Of a stretch of 64,000 nt of DNA, positions 35,094 to 46,059 are shown piece by piece; position 1 is the first letter of the stretch, and each line of letters opens with the position of its first letter. The notes under the pieces are model-generated. The model had not been told where the DNA came from, did not search any database, and was given only the letters and a program-made list of their open reading frames with translations. The stretch comes from Auanema rhodensis (taxonomy: Eukaryota > Nematoda > Chromadorea > Rhabditida > Rhabditidae). The position numbers were made by a program, and so were the translations under genes. The stretch is from positions 26,365,638-26,429,637 of the forward strand of contig OZ059900.1 of assembly GCA_964057225.1 (NCBI GenBank). Direction: 5' to 3'.

Positions 35094-36285
35094 TGTAGAA
35101 GAAGAAATACCAGTATCCAATCAATCTCAAAACTTCGATGAAGAAAACTCTATAATTTATCAGGAATGGGTATGTTCTTGAATTTTCTCATTTAATAATT
35201 TTTGAATATAGAACAGAATACTAACACAAGTTTCCAAATCAACGCGTTCGATTGAAAATGATACAAATACTCCAGCGCCACTATCTATTTCGGATCAAAT
35301 GAAAAAAGTAATATTGCTGTTTGTAAAAAAAAAAATTTTTTTAGATAAGACAATCTACTAAAGATGAAAAATCATTTGCTGTTGTGTATTCATTTCATTT
35401 TATCTCAAAGTGATCACTGATATATTTGTGCAATGGATGACTGATGTGACCATTGATTCAAAAAATGCATTCATGAAATGTATCGAATTTTCCAATGATG
35501 ATGACGGTGATGATAATATAAGCGTAAGTACTTTATCAATATGTTTCACTCTTTATGGATTTTTTCAGATGATAATACACTTCAATACGCTCACCACTGA
35601 AACTGAAGTAATCCAGTACTTCACTAAATTATTACGGCATGATGAGCTGACTAATTCTTTCAATATCACAGTTACTAAAATAATCAATGCTGTGGATTTG
35701 AAGAAGTTCAGAGAGTCCATGAACCATAATAGCTACTGTGTCAGAGGTATAGTTAAAAAATTTTTTTTCGTTATTTTTCTATTGGAAACGTTAAGGAACC
35801 AAGGATAATGAACTCAGTCTCGGATATTTAGACATAATGATAAAAAAATCGAAAATGATGGCTGGAGTTTTCGTGACTGCATGGGACTGAAACTTGATGC
35901 TGCCATGCGACATCAGACACAATTGAAACAATTGTGTGCTTTCCAAGAACCAAAGGAAGCTTACAGAACCAATGTCCGCGTTTATGTACTATATGGTGAT
36001 GTAGGAACAGGAAAAACACATTTTGCTTCAAAGTTTCTAGGTTTTTTCTTGGTTAACACTTTGTTTCACTTAACGTTTCATTTTCCAGGTAATAGTGTGT
36101 ATCACATAGTAGCTGATAATTCGGCACATTTGGAAAGTGAATAAGTATGACATATTTCAATTATTAATGTTTCAATTACAGAATACAAAAACCAAGAAGC
36201 AATTATCATAGATGAAATAGATAACTTTGAACTGGCACAAAACTGTAATGTCTCATGGAAATTGGAAAAATATTGAAACGTACCG
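35094..36285 (+). pseudogene. Rep-2 right copy: spliced Rep/SF3 helicase homologue lacking motif C
   Basis: Putative exons: about 35,094-35,169; 35,212-35,307; a region to about 35,523; about 35,570-35,745; about 35,796-36,040; a short exon near 36,090-36,140; and 36,181-36,285. Features: MIIHFNTLTTETEVIQYF, aligning with the Rep motif 2 region but with one His; SYCVRG at the Tyr motif; WSFRDCMGL, then VRVYVLYGDVGTGKTH (Walker A) and AIIIDEIDNF (Walker B). After Walker B the sequence diverges and stops, without motif C. The exon ends at 35,310-35,410 and the homopolymer near 35,845 break the phase. It is a paralogue of Rep-1 and Rep-3. Confidence 0.6.
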
Positions 36286-36318
36286 TTATTTCTCTAGCAC
36301 ACCTAGAGAAACCATTAA

Positions 36319-36824
36319 TTAGCGAGTTTTTCTTTTTTTCTCCAAACTGTTTTTTTTAAGCTCGAGCAAATAATTACGCTCTTTGGGAATTTTTAAAACT
36401 ATCAATAGAAATTGCATTAAATTTGTCGAGTTAGAACACATATATTGAAAACTAACTTGAATTCTGCGTGGTTTGTCTAAGATGAATACATCTTTCCTCG
36501 ATTCAATTCTTCTGCTTACAGCTCTTTTTTCTTGTCCGTGTTTCTCACCGCTCAATAAAGAAAACATTTCAACTTTTTCTTTTTTTAAATCTGAAAGATA
36601 GGAATATTAGATTCACGTTTTACATTGAATAAATCCACTCACCATATGAGTCATCGATGAAATCTCTTTCTTCTTCCGTGAGCCCTTTAGCTGCGGTTCC
36701 GTTCGCGCTCCACATATCTAGTCCTAAAAAATAATTTTGAGAACTCTGGAAAAATCGAAAATATACCTATTGAAGGACTAAGTCTGCGTTTGCCTAAATT
36801 TTCAGCAACATATGCAAAATTCAT
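36319..36824 (-). CDS. gene D, small charged protein, right
   Basis: Mirror of 25,823-26,328 with the same exon structure and about 136 aa; one change seen (KIPKERN against KIPEERN). Tail to tail with Rep-2, 34 bp apart. Function unknown. Confidence 0.45.
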
Positions 36825-37708
36825 ATCACTGACACATGAAAAAAATGAGGTAGTTAAATTAAATTGCCAAATCAATAAAAATCAAGTAAGAATAGAATAT
36901 CCACACATTAAACAAATAATATAGAGAAAAAAATTTCGTAGATCCTACTTTTTTGAGATCAGACACATACTTGTTCTGAAATAGCTGAAATACAACTACT
37001 TGTTCTGACGAAATTCTCCTTCATAACAGGTTTTATTTTCTGTGTACATTCCCAGATGGAAGAACTTCAAATATTATTTAAACCTCAGAGTGAATAATAT
37101 AATTGAATAAAATATTTAAATTAGTTTATCTGAAAATAAACGCATAGGAAATGAATTGTAAATTGATATTTAAAAAAACCTATATCTTGATTTCCGCAAA
37201 AAAAATTATGAAACAAACTCTCACACCAATTTAAGTTTCTTGTGAATGGAAGAAGTTCTTTCACTAATTTAGAATATTTGAACAAATAGACAACTGCTTT
37301 TTACATATAGAATTAGTTCAAAATATGTTTAAAATATTTTTTTTATTTTTTTATTTTATATTTCATTGAACTTCTAAAATTGATTGGGTTCTGGTATTTT
37401 TTTTAATAAATTTGTTAGTTGTAACAAAACAAAACAGGCCAAAGGTTGAGCATTTTAACAGATATCAAAGAACAACAATTCAATTGTTAAAATATGATTT
37501 TTTTATAAAATATAAACCGTTTCATAAGACTGAACTAAACTTGTTTTAATGATTGAACACAATTTCAATATGCTCTGATATGTAGAAAAATACTCAAATC
37601 GATCGTAAAACTTTTTTTTTTTAATCATAAAATGAGGATTGATGGCATGAAAAATGTAAAAACGAGTAAATTATAAAAATGAGAATATATGAAAAAGGTT
37701 ACATATAT
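36825..37708. other. long AT-rich intergenic region, right
   Basis: Mirror of 24,941-25,822. No gene supported. GGAAGAA half-palindromes lie near 37,056 and 37,245. Confidence 0.5.
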
Positions 37709-38703
37709 TCAAGCAAGATCTTTTAATGATTGAATCAAGTAGAGATGTGGCTCAGAAATATCATCGCAAACTAATCTATACATGTGTTTCGGCCAATTTT
37801 TTTCTTTTCCCACAAGTCTTGTTTTTGTGAGCAAAAAATTATATTTTTTTGCAATCATTTTATCTGGCACGTCATCGCTCTGAAAATAACAATACTCAGA
37901 TTGTGGAATACAAAAATATGAACTTACTGTCATCAACGAATACTTTATGCTACTATATACATCGGAAATATCTTCAATAATGGCTGGGCGCCAGGAGCGT
38001 GTAATTTTATGATATACCAATATTTTGCAACCGATTGTGCAATAATCAGGAATGCATTGCCGTTCGTTAATCAGTTGAATATTTTCTAGAAAAGTACAAT
38101 TTATTGAGATTTGAATATGTTTAAAATTCTCACTAGCAATTTTTGAAATAGCCCTATTTTTGAGATGTGCAATCTCACATTTGCACTCAATAATCACATC
38201 TCCCGAACTTCTTCTTTTTTTCTTTATTTCAGTAAAGAAACAGTCATTTTGAGCCCTATGAGGTTCATTAGAAACAGCTACAACTGCAAAATAAAAATCT
38301 TTACAGACATTTTTACAATGATCAAACCTTCTTCAACTTTCTTACATAAAATATCAGAAACGTCTAATGGTTCTTCTGAAAATTTGATAAAAAAATTTGT
38401 TATTCTTTACACGTTTGTACCTTTTAAGATGAACTTATCGACACTTGGTAACTTTCTTTCGCTCAAAGGTGTTGAACATCGCAATCCTTGAAACTCGATA
38501 ATATCAACAATTTGTAAATCTGAAAACAATTTGATAACATGAAGAAATTATTTTTTAAAAACCTGACCATTTGGAAGAATATCCAAATTTTCATTCTGAA
38601 ACTCAAATGAATCAAGTTCTGTATTTATTTGTTCCGCGCAAAGTAGAGTATGTTTATACGTAGTAGCAGTTTTCTTTTCAATGTTGGTACTGATCATTGA
38701 CAT
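37709..38703 (-). CDS. gene B, right copy, intact five-exon ~269-aa protein
   Basis: The same exons as the left copy keep phase throughout, and the last exon is open to the stop at 37,709, giving about 269 aa. Introns are 34-48 nt with TTTTCAG/TTGCAG acceptors. N-terminus MSMISTNIEK; then DIIEFQGLRC, a Lys/Arg patch (EIKKKRRSS), a Cys-containing region (VIIECKCEIA), and CIPDYCTIGC followed by RSWRPAIIEDIS. The last segment faintly recalls a Tudor-like beta-barrel, too weak to assign. No signal peptide or membrane helix. The intact frame, against the decayed left copy, suggests this copy may be the active one. Divergent from gene E. Confidence 0.5.
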
Positions 38704-38787
38704 GATTACGGATATTTAAATCTGGAAAATATCCAAATAACAAAGTAATTAATGTTAGACTAAAAAAAATACAAGAAAAAAAGATGT

Positions 38788-38970
38788 ATGTCTATTTATA
38801 TATACTCTGACTATCAAATTCTTATAGCCCAGGGTGGCAAAGCGGTAAAAGATTGGATAGTTTATTGCATTTATGATGCTAGTAAGTTAACATTTTGCTA
38901 TCGGCTGACAATGATGTCAGTATTTTTTGAATACTATGCCAGAAGCAAAAGGTTTTCAAAAATAAGTTGA
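38788..38970 (+). CDS. gene E, small ORF, right
   Basis: 60 codons unspliced (MSIYIYSDYQ, GGKAVKDW), or about 47 aa if the GTAAGT...GTCAG intron near 38,881-38,919 is removed. A fragment recurs at 44,570 fused to other sequence. Not recognised; divergent from gene B with an 84-bp gap. Confidence 0.3.
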   Translation: MSIYIYSDYQILIAQGGKAVKDWIVYCIYDASKLTFCYRLTMMSVFFEYYARSKRFSKIS

Positions 38971-40049
38971 TCGAAGAAATTGATTTTCACCTTTATTTAG
39001 AAAAACCTGATGAAAAACAGCTAATCATTTTTCTTTGTTGAAAAAATGTAAAAAGGACATCTTTGAAAAAAGATTGGGTTTGTATACATGAACTAGTTAA
39101 AACAAATCTCACATATAAACATGTGTATATATAGTCAAAGTAAATTAGAAAACAAATCATTTACCTTTTTTATAGGTAGAATTTTCTTTTTATCTTTTTC
39201 GGGAAAACTGAATATAGTATATGATGAAACAAGAATCATGGAAATTATGGAAAAATTTCTCCAATATTTATAAATTCTGCTTTCTTTAGTTTTCAAATAA
39301 TTTTCTTGAAATAATCACAAAGTTCTGCTGCACAACAGTTTTTTTAATCTACATTTTCAGATGGAAGAATTTCTTCCGCGATGAAACATGAAATATGGCC
39401 GTGATAATCAACGTCAGATCTCAGGTGTCTTCTCTCCAATTTGATATATTCAATTATTTATAAAGTATTTATTTTCAATCAATTGTCTTAACTGCCAAAA
39501 AAAAATTATGTGATATATTCAATGGTTTATACATAACCGTGGAAAAATTTTTTCCATTGTATTTATCTTCAAGTAATTGTTTTAACTTCCAAAAAAAAGT
39601 TTGAGATTGAATTAATTGTTCATACATAACGGTGGAAGAATTTCCTCCATAGTATTCATTTTTAATTAATTGTTATTGCTCTAGAAAAAATTAGGTAATT
39701 TATTTAATTGTTCATATATATCATTGTTTGTTTACCTATATCGTGATGAGAACAAAAAATAATTATGGAAGAAACTTTCACGTTTTTTTTGTAAATGGAA
39801 GAAATTCGTCTACTTTTGATACAACCAAACAATTTTTCATCTAAATTAGTTCAAAATATATTTTTTTTTATAAATTCAATTATTTTCATGCTAGGTGTGT
39901 ACAGCTCGAAAGCGAATATGAAAAAAATTTATTCTACAAATTTGCGAGAAAAATTTGAACCTGAATGATAATATTGAGATCATTTTTATGAAAAGAATGA
40001 AATGTTAATAACTGATCATTGTAAGAAAAAAAATAAAATAATTCTAATC
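38971..40049. repeat. AT-rich intergenic with degenerate ~120-bp repeats and GGAAGAA/TTCTTCC palindromes
   Basis: Three degenerate tandem copies of a ~120-bp segment (about 39,430-39,720), each holding a palindrome of the form GTGGAAGAATTTCCTCCA and an AATTGTTCATACATA block. More such palindromes lie at about 39,365, 39,765 and 39,798. No gene. Confidence 0.55.
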
Positions 40050-42610
40050 TCAGTTTAATTCCACAAAAGGGACATCTATTATATAATTAGGATTAATTTT
40101 CAACACTGTTTCAAATGCTTTTCCTCTCCTCCATTTCGGTTGAGATTTCAATTCGGTTTGCCAATCCAATGTATTCGTCTCATGAACGCTGTCAACTGAA
40201 ACCAAATGTAATTTTTAACCTTTTCGGGAACTCACTGTTATATGATCATTCACAAACCATTGCGAAGGTTCTATGTTCAAAATAAGAAAGATATGATGGG
40301 CTTTTATGACACAAATTAAAAATTTAACGTTCAATCTGAAAAAATGGGTTTAGTAATACTATTTTTGTGTTCAACACTTACCTGCAGGTACCATCATTAC
40401 ACATCATTAAGAGCTGTTTTCCTGTCATGTACCCACGTTGTCCGAACTGTTCAACTTCATCAATTATAATTCCATTTTGCTTGTTATATTCTATAAATTA
40501 TTTTTTTTATCGGAACAAAGTTGAAACTCACTTTCAAAATAACTAGTACAATCAGCAGATGTTGTATACACAGATCCGGCAACTTTTTCTGAAATAGTTC
40601 TTTCAAATTTGAAAATTAATTTAAAAAATACCGAGATACTTCTTAGCAAAATAAGATTTGCCTGCTCCAGAATCTCCGTAGAGTATATATACTCGTACAT
40701 CCTTTCTATCACATTCAGCATCGTCAACAAGGGATATTAAGTGTTTTAATTGTGATTGATGCCGCATAGCTACATCATAACGCAATTCCATGCAGTTCTA
40801 AAAAAAATAATATTGCTCGAAAAACTTATTACTTACCGTCAACTTCCAGCTGTTTTTTTGTATTTCGTTTTCCATTATATAGAGATAATGAAGAGATATG
40901 TCGTTTATTACAGTTCCTAAAATGTTTCATATTTTTGTTAATCAGTAATATTTTTGAAATTAAAAAACCTTGATAGCTGATGATATCTTCCGCCATTAAT
41001 TTTCTCATTCTTTGAAGTTCTCTTTGACACTGAATGGGTGTCAGTTTGAGCATTGTTTTTTCTTCATTTTTGTTCACATTCACGAGATGATTGAAAAATG
41101 AAAAAAAAATGACGGCAACTTTTTCTGAAATAGTTCTTTCAAATTTGAAAATTAATTAAAAAAAATCATACCGAGATACTTCTTAGCAAAATAAGATTTG
41201 CCTGCTCCAGAATCTCCGTAGAGTATATATACTCGTACATCCTTTCTATCACATTCAGCATCGTCAACAAGGGATATTAAGTGTTTTAATTGTGATTGAT
41301 GCCGCATAGCTACATCATAACGCAATTCCATGCAGTTCTAAAAAAAATAATATTGCTCGAAAAACTTATTACTTACCGTCAACTTCCAGCTGTTTTTTTG
41401 TATTTCGTTTTCCATTATATAGAGATAATGAAGAGATATGTCGTTTATTACAGTTCCTAAAATGTTTCATATTTTTGTTAATCAGTAATATTTTTGAAAT
41501 TAAAAAACCTTGATAGCTGATGATATCTTCCGCCATTAATTTTCTCATTCTTTGAAGTTCTCTTTGACACTGAATGGGTGTCAGTTTGAGCATTGTTTTT
41601 TCTTCATTTTTGTTCACATTCACGAGATGATTGAAAAATGAGGATATCACTTTTCTTTTTGTGATAGATTCAAAATGCAAAATTATCTGGAAATAGAAAA
41701 ATGGATAAGCATTCAGGAAAAGATTGTGATAACTTACATGTACTGTATTATCGCAATTTTTGGGAGAACCGCATTCAATTGCCCGTATTTTGAACGAATT
41801 GACGTTCACAACATGGTCACATTGTTGTTCTGAAAAACAGAATTTTAACCATTTTCCAAACCTGTTCATTTGTAGTGTTGTTGTGAACTGAATTAAACAG
41901 AAAACACTTATCATCACATCGAAATTTGACGGTTCCTTCGTGGCGTTTATCTACAGAAAAAGTTTTAAATATCAAGCCTAAATGTTTCACCTCTTTAATA
42001 ATTGTTTTGATTGGTGCGTTTAACCAGTCGACATTGTTCGAATTGTCAAAATCCATAAATTGTTCGTTTTCGATTAGTTTCCCCGAATAATCTTCTTTTT
42101 CTACAACTTCTACAATATTATAGTTGTTGATTCCTGAGTGGGTTGGTGCCGATTCGCCATTTGCTGAAATTCTATCAGAGAAAAAGCTGGTAATTGCATT
42201 TCTGCAAACAATTTTCATTTCATCAATCCTATAACTACTGTCTTGATTTTGCAACATAAGTTTTTCTGAAATATTTTTATTTTTCTGTTCGTGATATAAT
42301 GCGATTTCATTCATCTGAAAACAAAATTTTTACATTTTAAATTTTTTGAACACAATGCTTACTTTTTGGTTTGATGGGTTTTCCTCTAATTTCTCTGCAA
42401 CATTTTCCTCAATTGAAGTTTCGAAAAATTGTTCAGTACCAACTATTGTATCATTGAATTCAGTCTGAAATTGTAGAAACCTATGCGTAAAAATGTTTTA
42501 AAACTCACAGAATGTGATACATATTCAGCATCTTTGTCCGCTGCCCGATCTAGAAAATCATATTGAGCAGCTTGAGAAACTCCATTTATGAAGCGTCCTG
42601 TATTTTCCAT
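40050..42610 (-). CDS. Rep-1 right copy: spliced CRESS-type Rep/SF3 helicase homologue, full helicase motifs
   Basis: The ATG is at 42,610; the N-terminal exons mirror the left copy. Helicase exons (minus): 40632-40797 with Walker A YGDSGAGKS; 40532-40588; 40382-40490 with Walker B IIIDEVEQF and the B' region GYMTGKQLLMMCNDG; about 40236-40335 with IFLILNIEPSQWF, the motif C Asn; and a last exon from 40195 to the TGA at 40,050. This order is that of the SF3 helicase of CRESS-DNA virus Rep proteins. The endonuclease half is degenerate (no HUH), and one upstream junction (mirror of 22,520/22,553) does not keep phase. A ~530-bp block with the middle exons is tandemly duplicated inside the gene. 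Function unknown; origin from an integrated ssDNA replicon is inference. Confidence 0.72.
40565..41640. repeat. tandem duplication of internal Rep-1 exons
   Basis: About 40,575-41,095 and 41,112-41,640 are near-identical direct copies carrying the segment from FFNHLVNVNKN through Walker A and the first codons of the next exon. The mirror region of the left arm has one copy, so it arose after the palindrome or was lost on the left. If all exons were spliced in, the protein would contain two Walker A segments. Confidence 0.8.
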
Positions 42611-43242
42611 GTTGTGGAAAAAATGAGAACAATGTGGTTTGTTTTAATTTTTTTTTCTTTGGCTTTGGAATTTTCTCTTTTATACCATTTATTGAACTGT
42701 CTGTTAAGATAATGATTTATGGAAAATTGTAAATAGATTGTAAAATTGTCAAGTTTATTAATTCATAATGCATGTACGCAAACGCTTCAGAAGAATCAAT
42801 TGCACCCCAAGTGTATCATGCATTTGTTTCTGACACATGTCTCATTTTAGTATGAGAGTATTTGATGTATGCCGCCACAACTCTGCTTATAGCAATCTTT
42901 TTTGTTTTCGAGAATATTTTCTGTTTGTAAATTTTGTTGATTAAAGATGAAAACAACTGGATATTTATATTTGCCGATAAGTGACATGATATTCATTTAT
43001 TATTATTGCGTTTAGCATAATCAAAAAAAGATTGAAAAATTTTGAGTTGTTCAAACTCTCTTACTGTTCATATAAGAATTTTGTTATTTGAAAAACTTTG
43101 TTTTATCATTTTATCACGTGTTGTTAAGATGACAATGTATTCTGTTTTGTTCAACTCTTATTTGGTATCCGTAACTTAAAATCTGTGAGTTAATTTGTAT
43201 TGTTCAGTTTCAGCTTTTGACAGATTTTGTTACCGCTGCCAG
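42611..43242. promoter_or_regulatory. divergent promoter region of Rep-1 and gene A
   Basis: 632 bp between two divergent starts. A TATA element for Rep-1 (CTTTTATACC on +) lies near 42,678; none is evident for gene A. Only one copy here, against the rearranged double copy on the left. Confidence 0.4.
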
Positions 43243-44104
43243 ATGATGTCTGCTGTTTGTCCTACTTTGAGAGTATTTGAAAACATGGAAGATCGATATG
43301 TGGGTTCTGTTCAAATTATATTCAGAAATTTTTTTTCAAAATTAGGCATTAACACAGAAAAATAGCTTCGACAGAATAAGCAAGTTATTGCAATGGAATG
43401 ATGGAGACAATTTGTCTATTGTTCCTTGTAGCTCTATACTTTTAAAATACGGCAGTATACATAAAGAAGTTCTTCAAAACTTTAAAGAACTACCTGATAT
43501 TTTGATGAAAATGTACATAGTGAAGGTGAGAAAAAAATTTAATTCAGAACTTAATTCTACTATTCATTCTGGAATCATTTGCAGAAAGACATTGTTTGTA
43601 ACCCATTTCTCTCCAATGAAGAAAAAATCAATCTTCTCACATTTTATGAAACGTTGAAAAAACTTCCAATTGATATAAGAGAAATTTTATTGTTGTGGGT
43701 GAGTGTATCTCAAACGATTGAAAAATAATTGAAATTTTTACAGATTGTTTTGGAAACTATATGCGATTGTCCTTGTTTTAAAAAAAACAACAACATAATA
43801 TTTGCTTTCTTAGAAGACGAGCTGTTCCTTTCAGAAACCATAGATAAAACGGTATAAACTAACTTAAGTCATAAAGACAGGTTTATATTTATTCCAGAAT
43901 AAGCTAAATGACCTCATTCTGCTTTTTTTGCAGCAATTGGTCGTAAGAATGTCTGAACAGAAGGTAAACATTTTTTCAAAAAATCTTATTGATGAAAACA
44001 AGACATCTTGTGTATGTGGATTACAATGGACGAAATTTGAAGACAGTTTCGCTAAATGGAAACCAGCAAGTCAACAAGAATTCAATAATTTGAGGTCGAA
44101 CTAA
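43243..44104 (+). CDS. gene A, multi-exon protein of unknown function, right
   Basis: The ATG at 43,243 opens a chain of short exons kept in phase by introns of about 37-60 nt (GTGAG/GTATA donors, TTGCAG/TTACAG/TTCCAG acceptors). Segments include RISKLLQWNDGDN, NPFLSNEEKINLL, CDCPCFKKNN, FLEDELFLSE and CVCGLQWTKFEDSF; a further exon from 44,137 reads NGRLVYACVKTRYKFMRW. About 280-330 aa, hydrophilic with scattered Cys. No domain recognised. The 3' end enters a rearranged zone, so the true C-terminus is unknown. The left copy is truncated by satellite. Confidence 0.45.
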
Positions 44105-44782
44105 CTTTTTTCTTTGATAATTTTTTGCTTTTCAGAAATGGAAGATTAGTTTATGCTTGTGTCAAAACAAGATATAAATTTATGAGATGGAAAAAAGTTT
44201 TTATTCATAGTAAAAATCGAAATAAGTCGTTCTATAAAGTGACAACCGAAAGGCATGGAATTCCAAGCAGAGACTGTATTCCTCTATGCGAATCTTGTTT
44301 GATTTATAGAATTCATTCAGAGACCAACCTGCGGTTTGAATTTTTTGTGAAAAAGGAAGAATATCCAAATTTTCATTCTGAAACTCAAATGAATCAAGTT
44401 CTGTATTTATTTGTTCCGCGCAAAGTAGAGTATGTTTATACGTAGTAGCAGTTTTCTTTTCAATGTTGGTACTAATCATTGACATGATTACGGATATTTA
44501 AATCTGGAAAATATCCAAATAACAAAGTAATTAATGTTAGACTAGAAAAAATACAAGAAAAAAAGATGTATGTCTATTTATATATACTCTGACTATCAAA
44601 TTCTTATGGCCCAGGGTGGCAAAGCGGTAAAAGATTGGATAAGGCATGGAATTCCAAGCAGAGACTGTATTCCTCTATGCGAATCTTGTTTGATTTATAG
44701 AATTCATTCAGAGACCAACCTGCGGTTTGAATTTTTTGTGAAAAAGGAAGAATATCCAAATTTTCATTCTGAAACTCAAATG
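44105..44782. repeat. rearranged zone with duplicated and inverted pieces
   Basis: The segment at about 44,254-44,400 (GGCATGGAATTCCAAGC onward) recurs at 44,642-44,780 and partly at 45,600-45,724. The minus strand of 44,354-44,486 is gene B exon 1 fused to the Rep-3 leader (SQKIQTAGWSLNE). 44,570-44,640 is a gene E fragment. 44,790-44,823 is an inverted copy of 44,318-44,350. ORFs reading through here are chimeric or antisense. Confidence 0.65.
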
Positions 44783-45567
44783 CATTTTTTTCACAAAAAA
44801 TTCAAACCGCAGGTTGGTCTCTGAATGAATGTATGCAATTAAACTATCAGATTGCTACAAAACATATAAAAGAGTTCACAAAAATGATGAACGAAGCAAT
44901 AAACCCGTCGAGTGATCGAGAAAAGGTTAGAGTCTATGTATTAATTGGACCTTCGAGGACTGGAAAGAGCTACTTCGCGAAGAAATTTCTAGGAACTGAA
45001 AACACATACTTCTGCTCTGCTGATTGCACTAACTACTTCCAAGGTTTGCCAGATGTTATTTCATATTGAGCACAAAATTCAGATTATAAAAGTCAAAGGA
45101 ATATAATAATCGATGAATGTGACCAGTTTGGAAAAAAAGGATACATGTCTGGCAAACAACTATTATTGCTCTGCAATGACGGACCTTGTCGACTCAATGT
45201 GAAATTTAGCAGTGTTCAGATCATAGCTACAAAAATATTCTTGATTTCTAACAGACCTATCGACGAATGGTTTCCGAATAATACCATAACAGTTAAGCTA
45301 AATTACGAAACAGTTGTATTTTATTAATTGTTTTACTAACAGGAGGAAGCTTTTACAAATCCTATACACTGGATGGGAAAAGCCACACGACAAAGAGAAC
45401 AACCACATTGGAGCCATGGAGCAGCGATGGCCGAGGTATTGCGCTATAATGAGCAGGATATTGAAGAAGAGCCTCACGTTTTTTTTAATGTAACATACTC
45501 ATGGAAAAAATATGTTCTTAGTTTAATGTTTCTGTTTGTCAATAAAAAAAATCTTGTCTGTTTCTAA
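44783..45567 (+). CDS. Rep-3: spliced Rep/SF3 helicase homologue
   Basis: Exons about 44,783-45,043, 45,083-45,291 and 45,343-45,567 join in phase across introns of 39 and 51 nt. Visible: the leader AGWSLNECMQLNYQ, shared with the other Reps; Walker A LIGPSRTGKSYFA; Walker B NIIIDECDQF; the B' region KKGYMSGKQLLLLCNDG with RLNVKFSS; motif C IFLISNRPIDEWFP; then a tail with HWMGKATRQREQPHW and a hydrophobic end. All SF3 helicase motifs are present and this is the cleanest member of the family. The endonuclease half is not found upstream, because the gene starts in the rearranged zone. Absent from the left arm. Confidence 0.72.
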
Positions 45568-46059
45568 ATTTATGACATAGAAAAAATTTAAAATCTTGTC
45601 TGCTCCTAAATTTATGAGATGGAAAAAAGTTTTTATTCATAGTAAAAATCGAAATAAGTCGTTCTATAAAACCGAAAGTGACAACCGAAAGGCATGGAAT
45701 TCCAAGCAGAGACTGTATTTCTCTAGTTGTGTAGTCTAGTTTTATTTTTCAGTTTAAATAGTTCACCGGTAAAATGTGTACCTTCCTAAGACTTGTTTGA
45801 TGTACATTTCACCTGTGAAATGTGACTACGAATGAGAATCAGGTGGTTGTTTTTTTTTAAATCAAAATAAGGTAGTTGTTTTTTTAAAATCAAAATAAGG
45901 TAGTTGTTCTTTAAAGTTTAACTAATGAAATAAAGTGTTAAATAACAACATAAGTCTATTCACACTCATGAATAATAAACCTCAGTTTTAACAGTTGACC
46001 GGTAAAATGTGTACCTTTTTGATACTTGTTCGATGCACGTTTCACCGGTAAAATGTGCA
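45568..46059. other. non-coding stretch with short repeats before the satellite
   Basis: Contains a partial copy of 44,177-44,280 (45,600-45,724), three AAATCAAAATAAGGTAGTTG units (45,850-45,910) and repeated ACCGGTAAAATGTG blocks (about 45,765, 45,998, 46,042). No gene. Confidence 0.55.
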
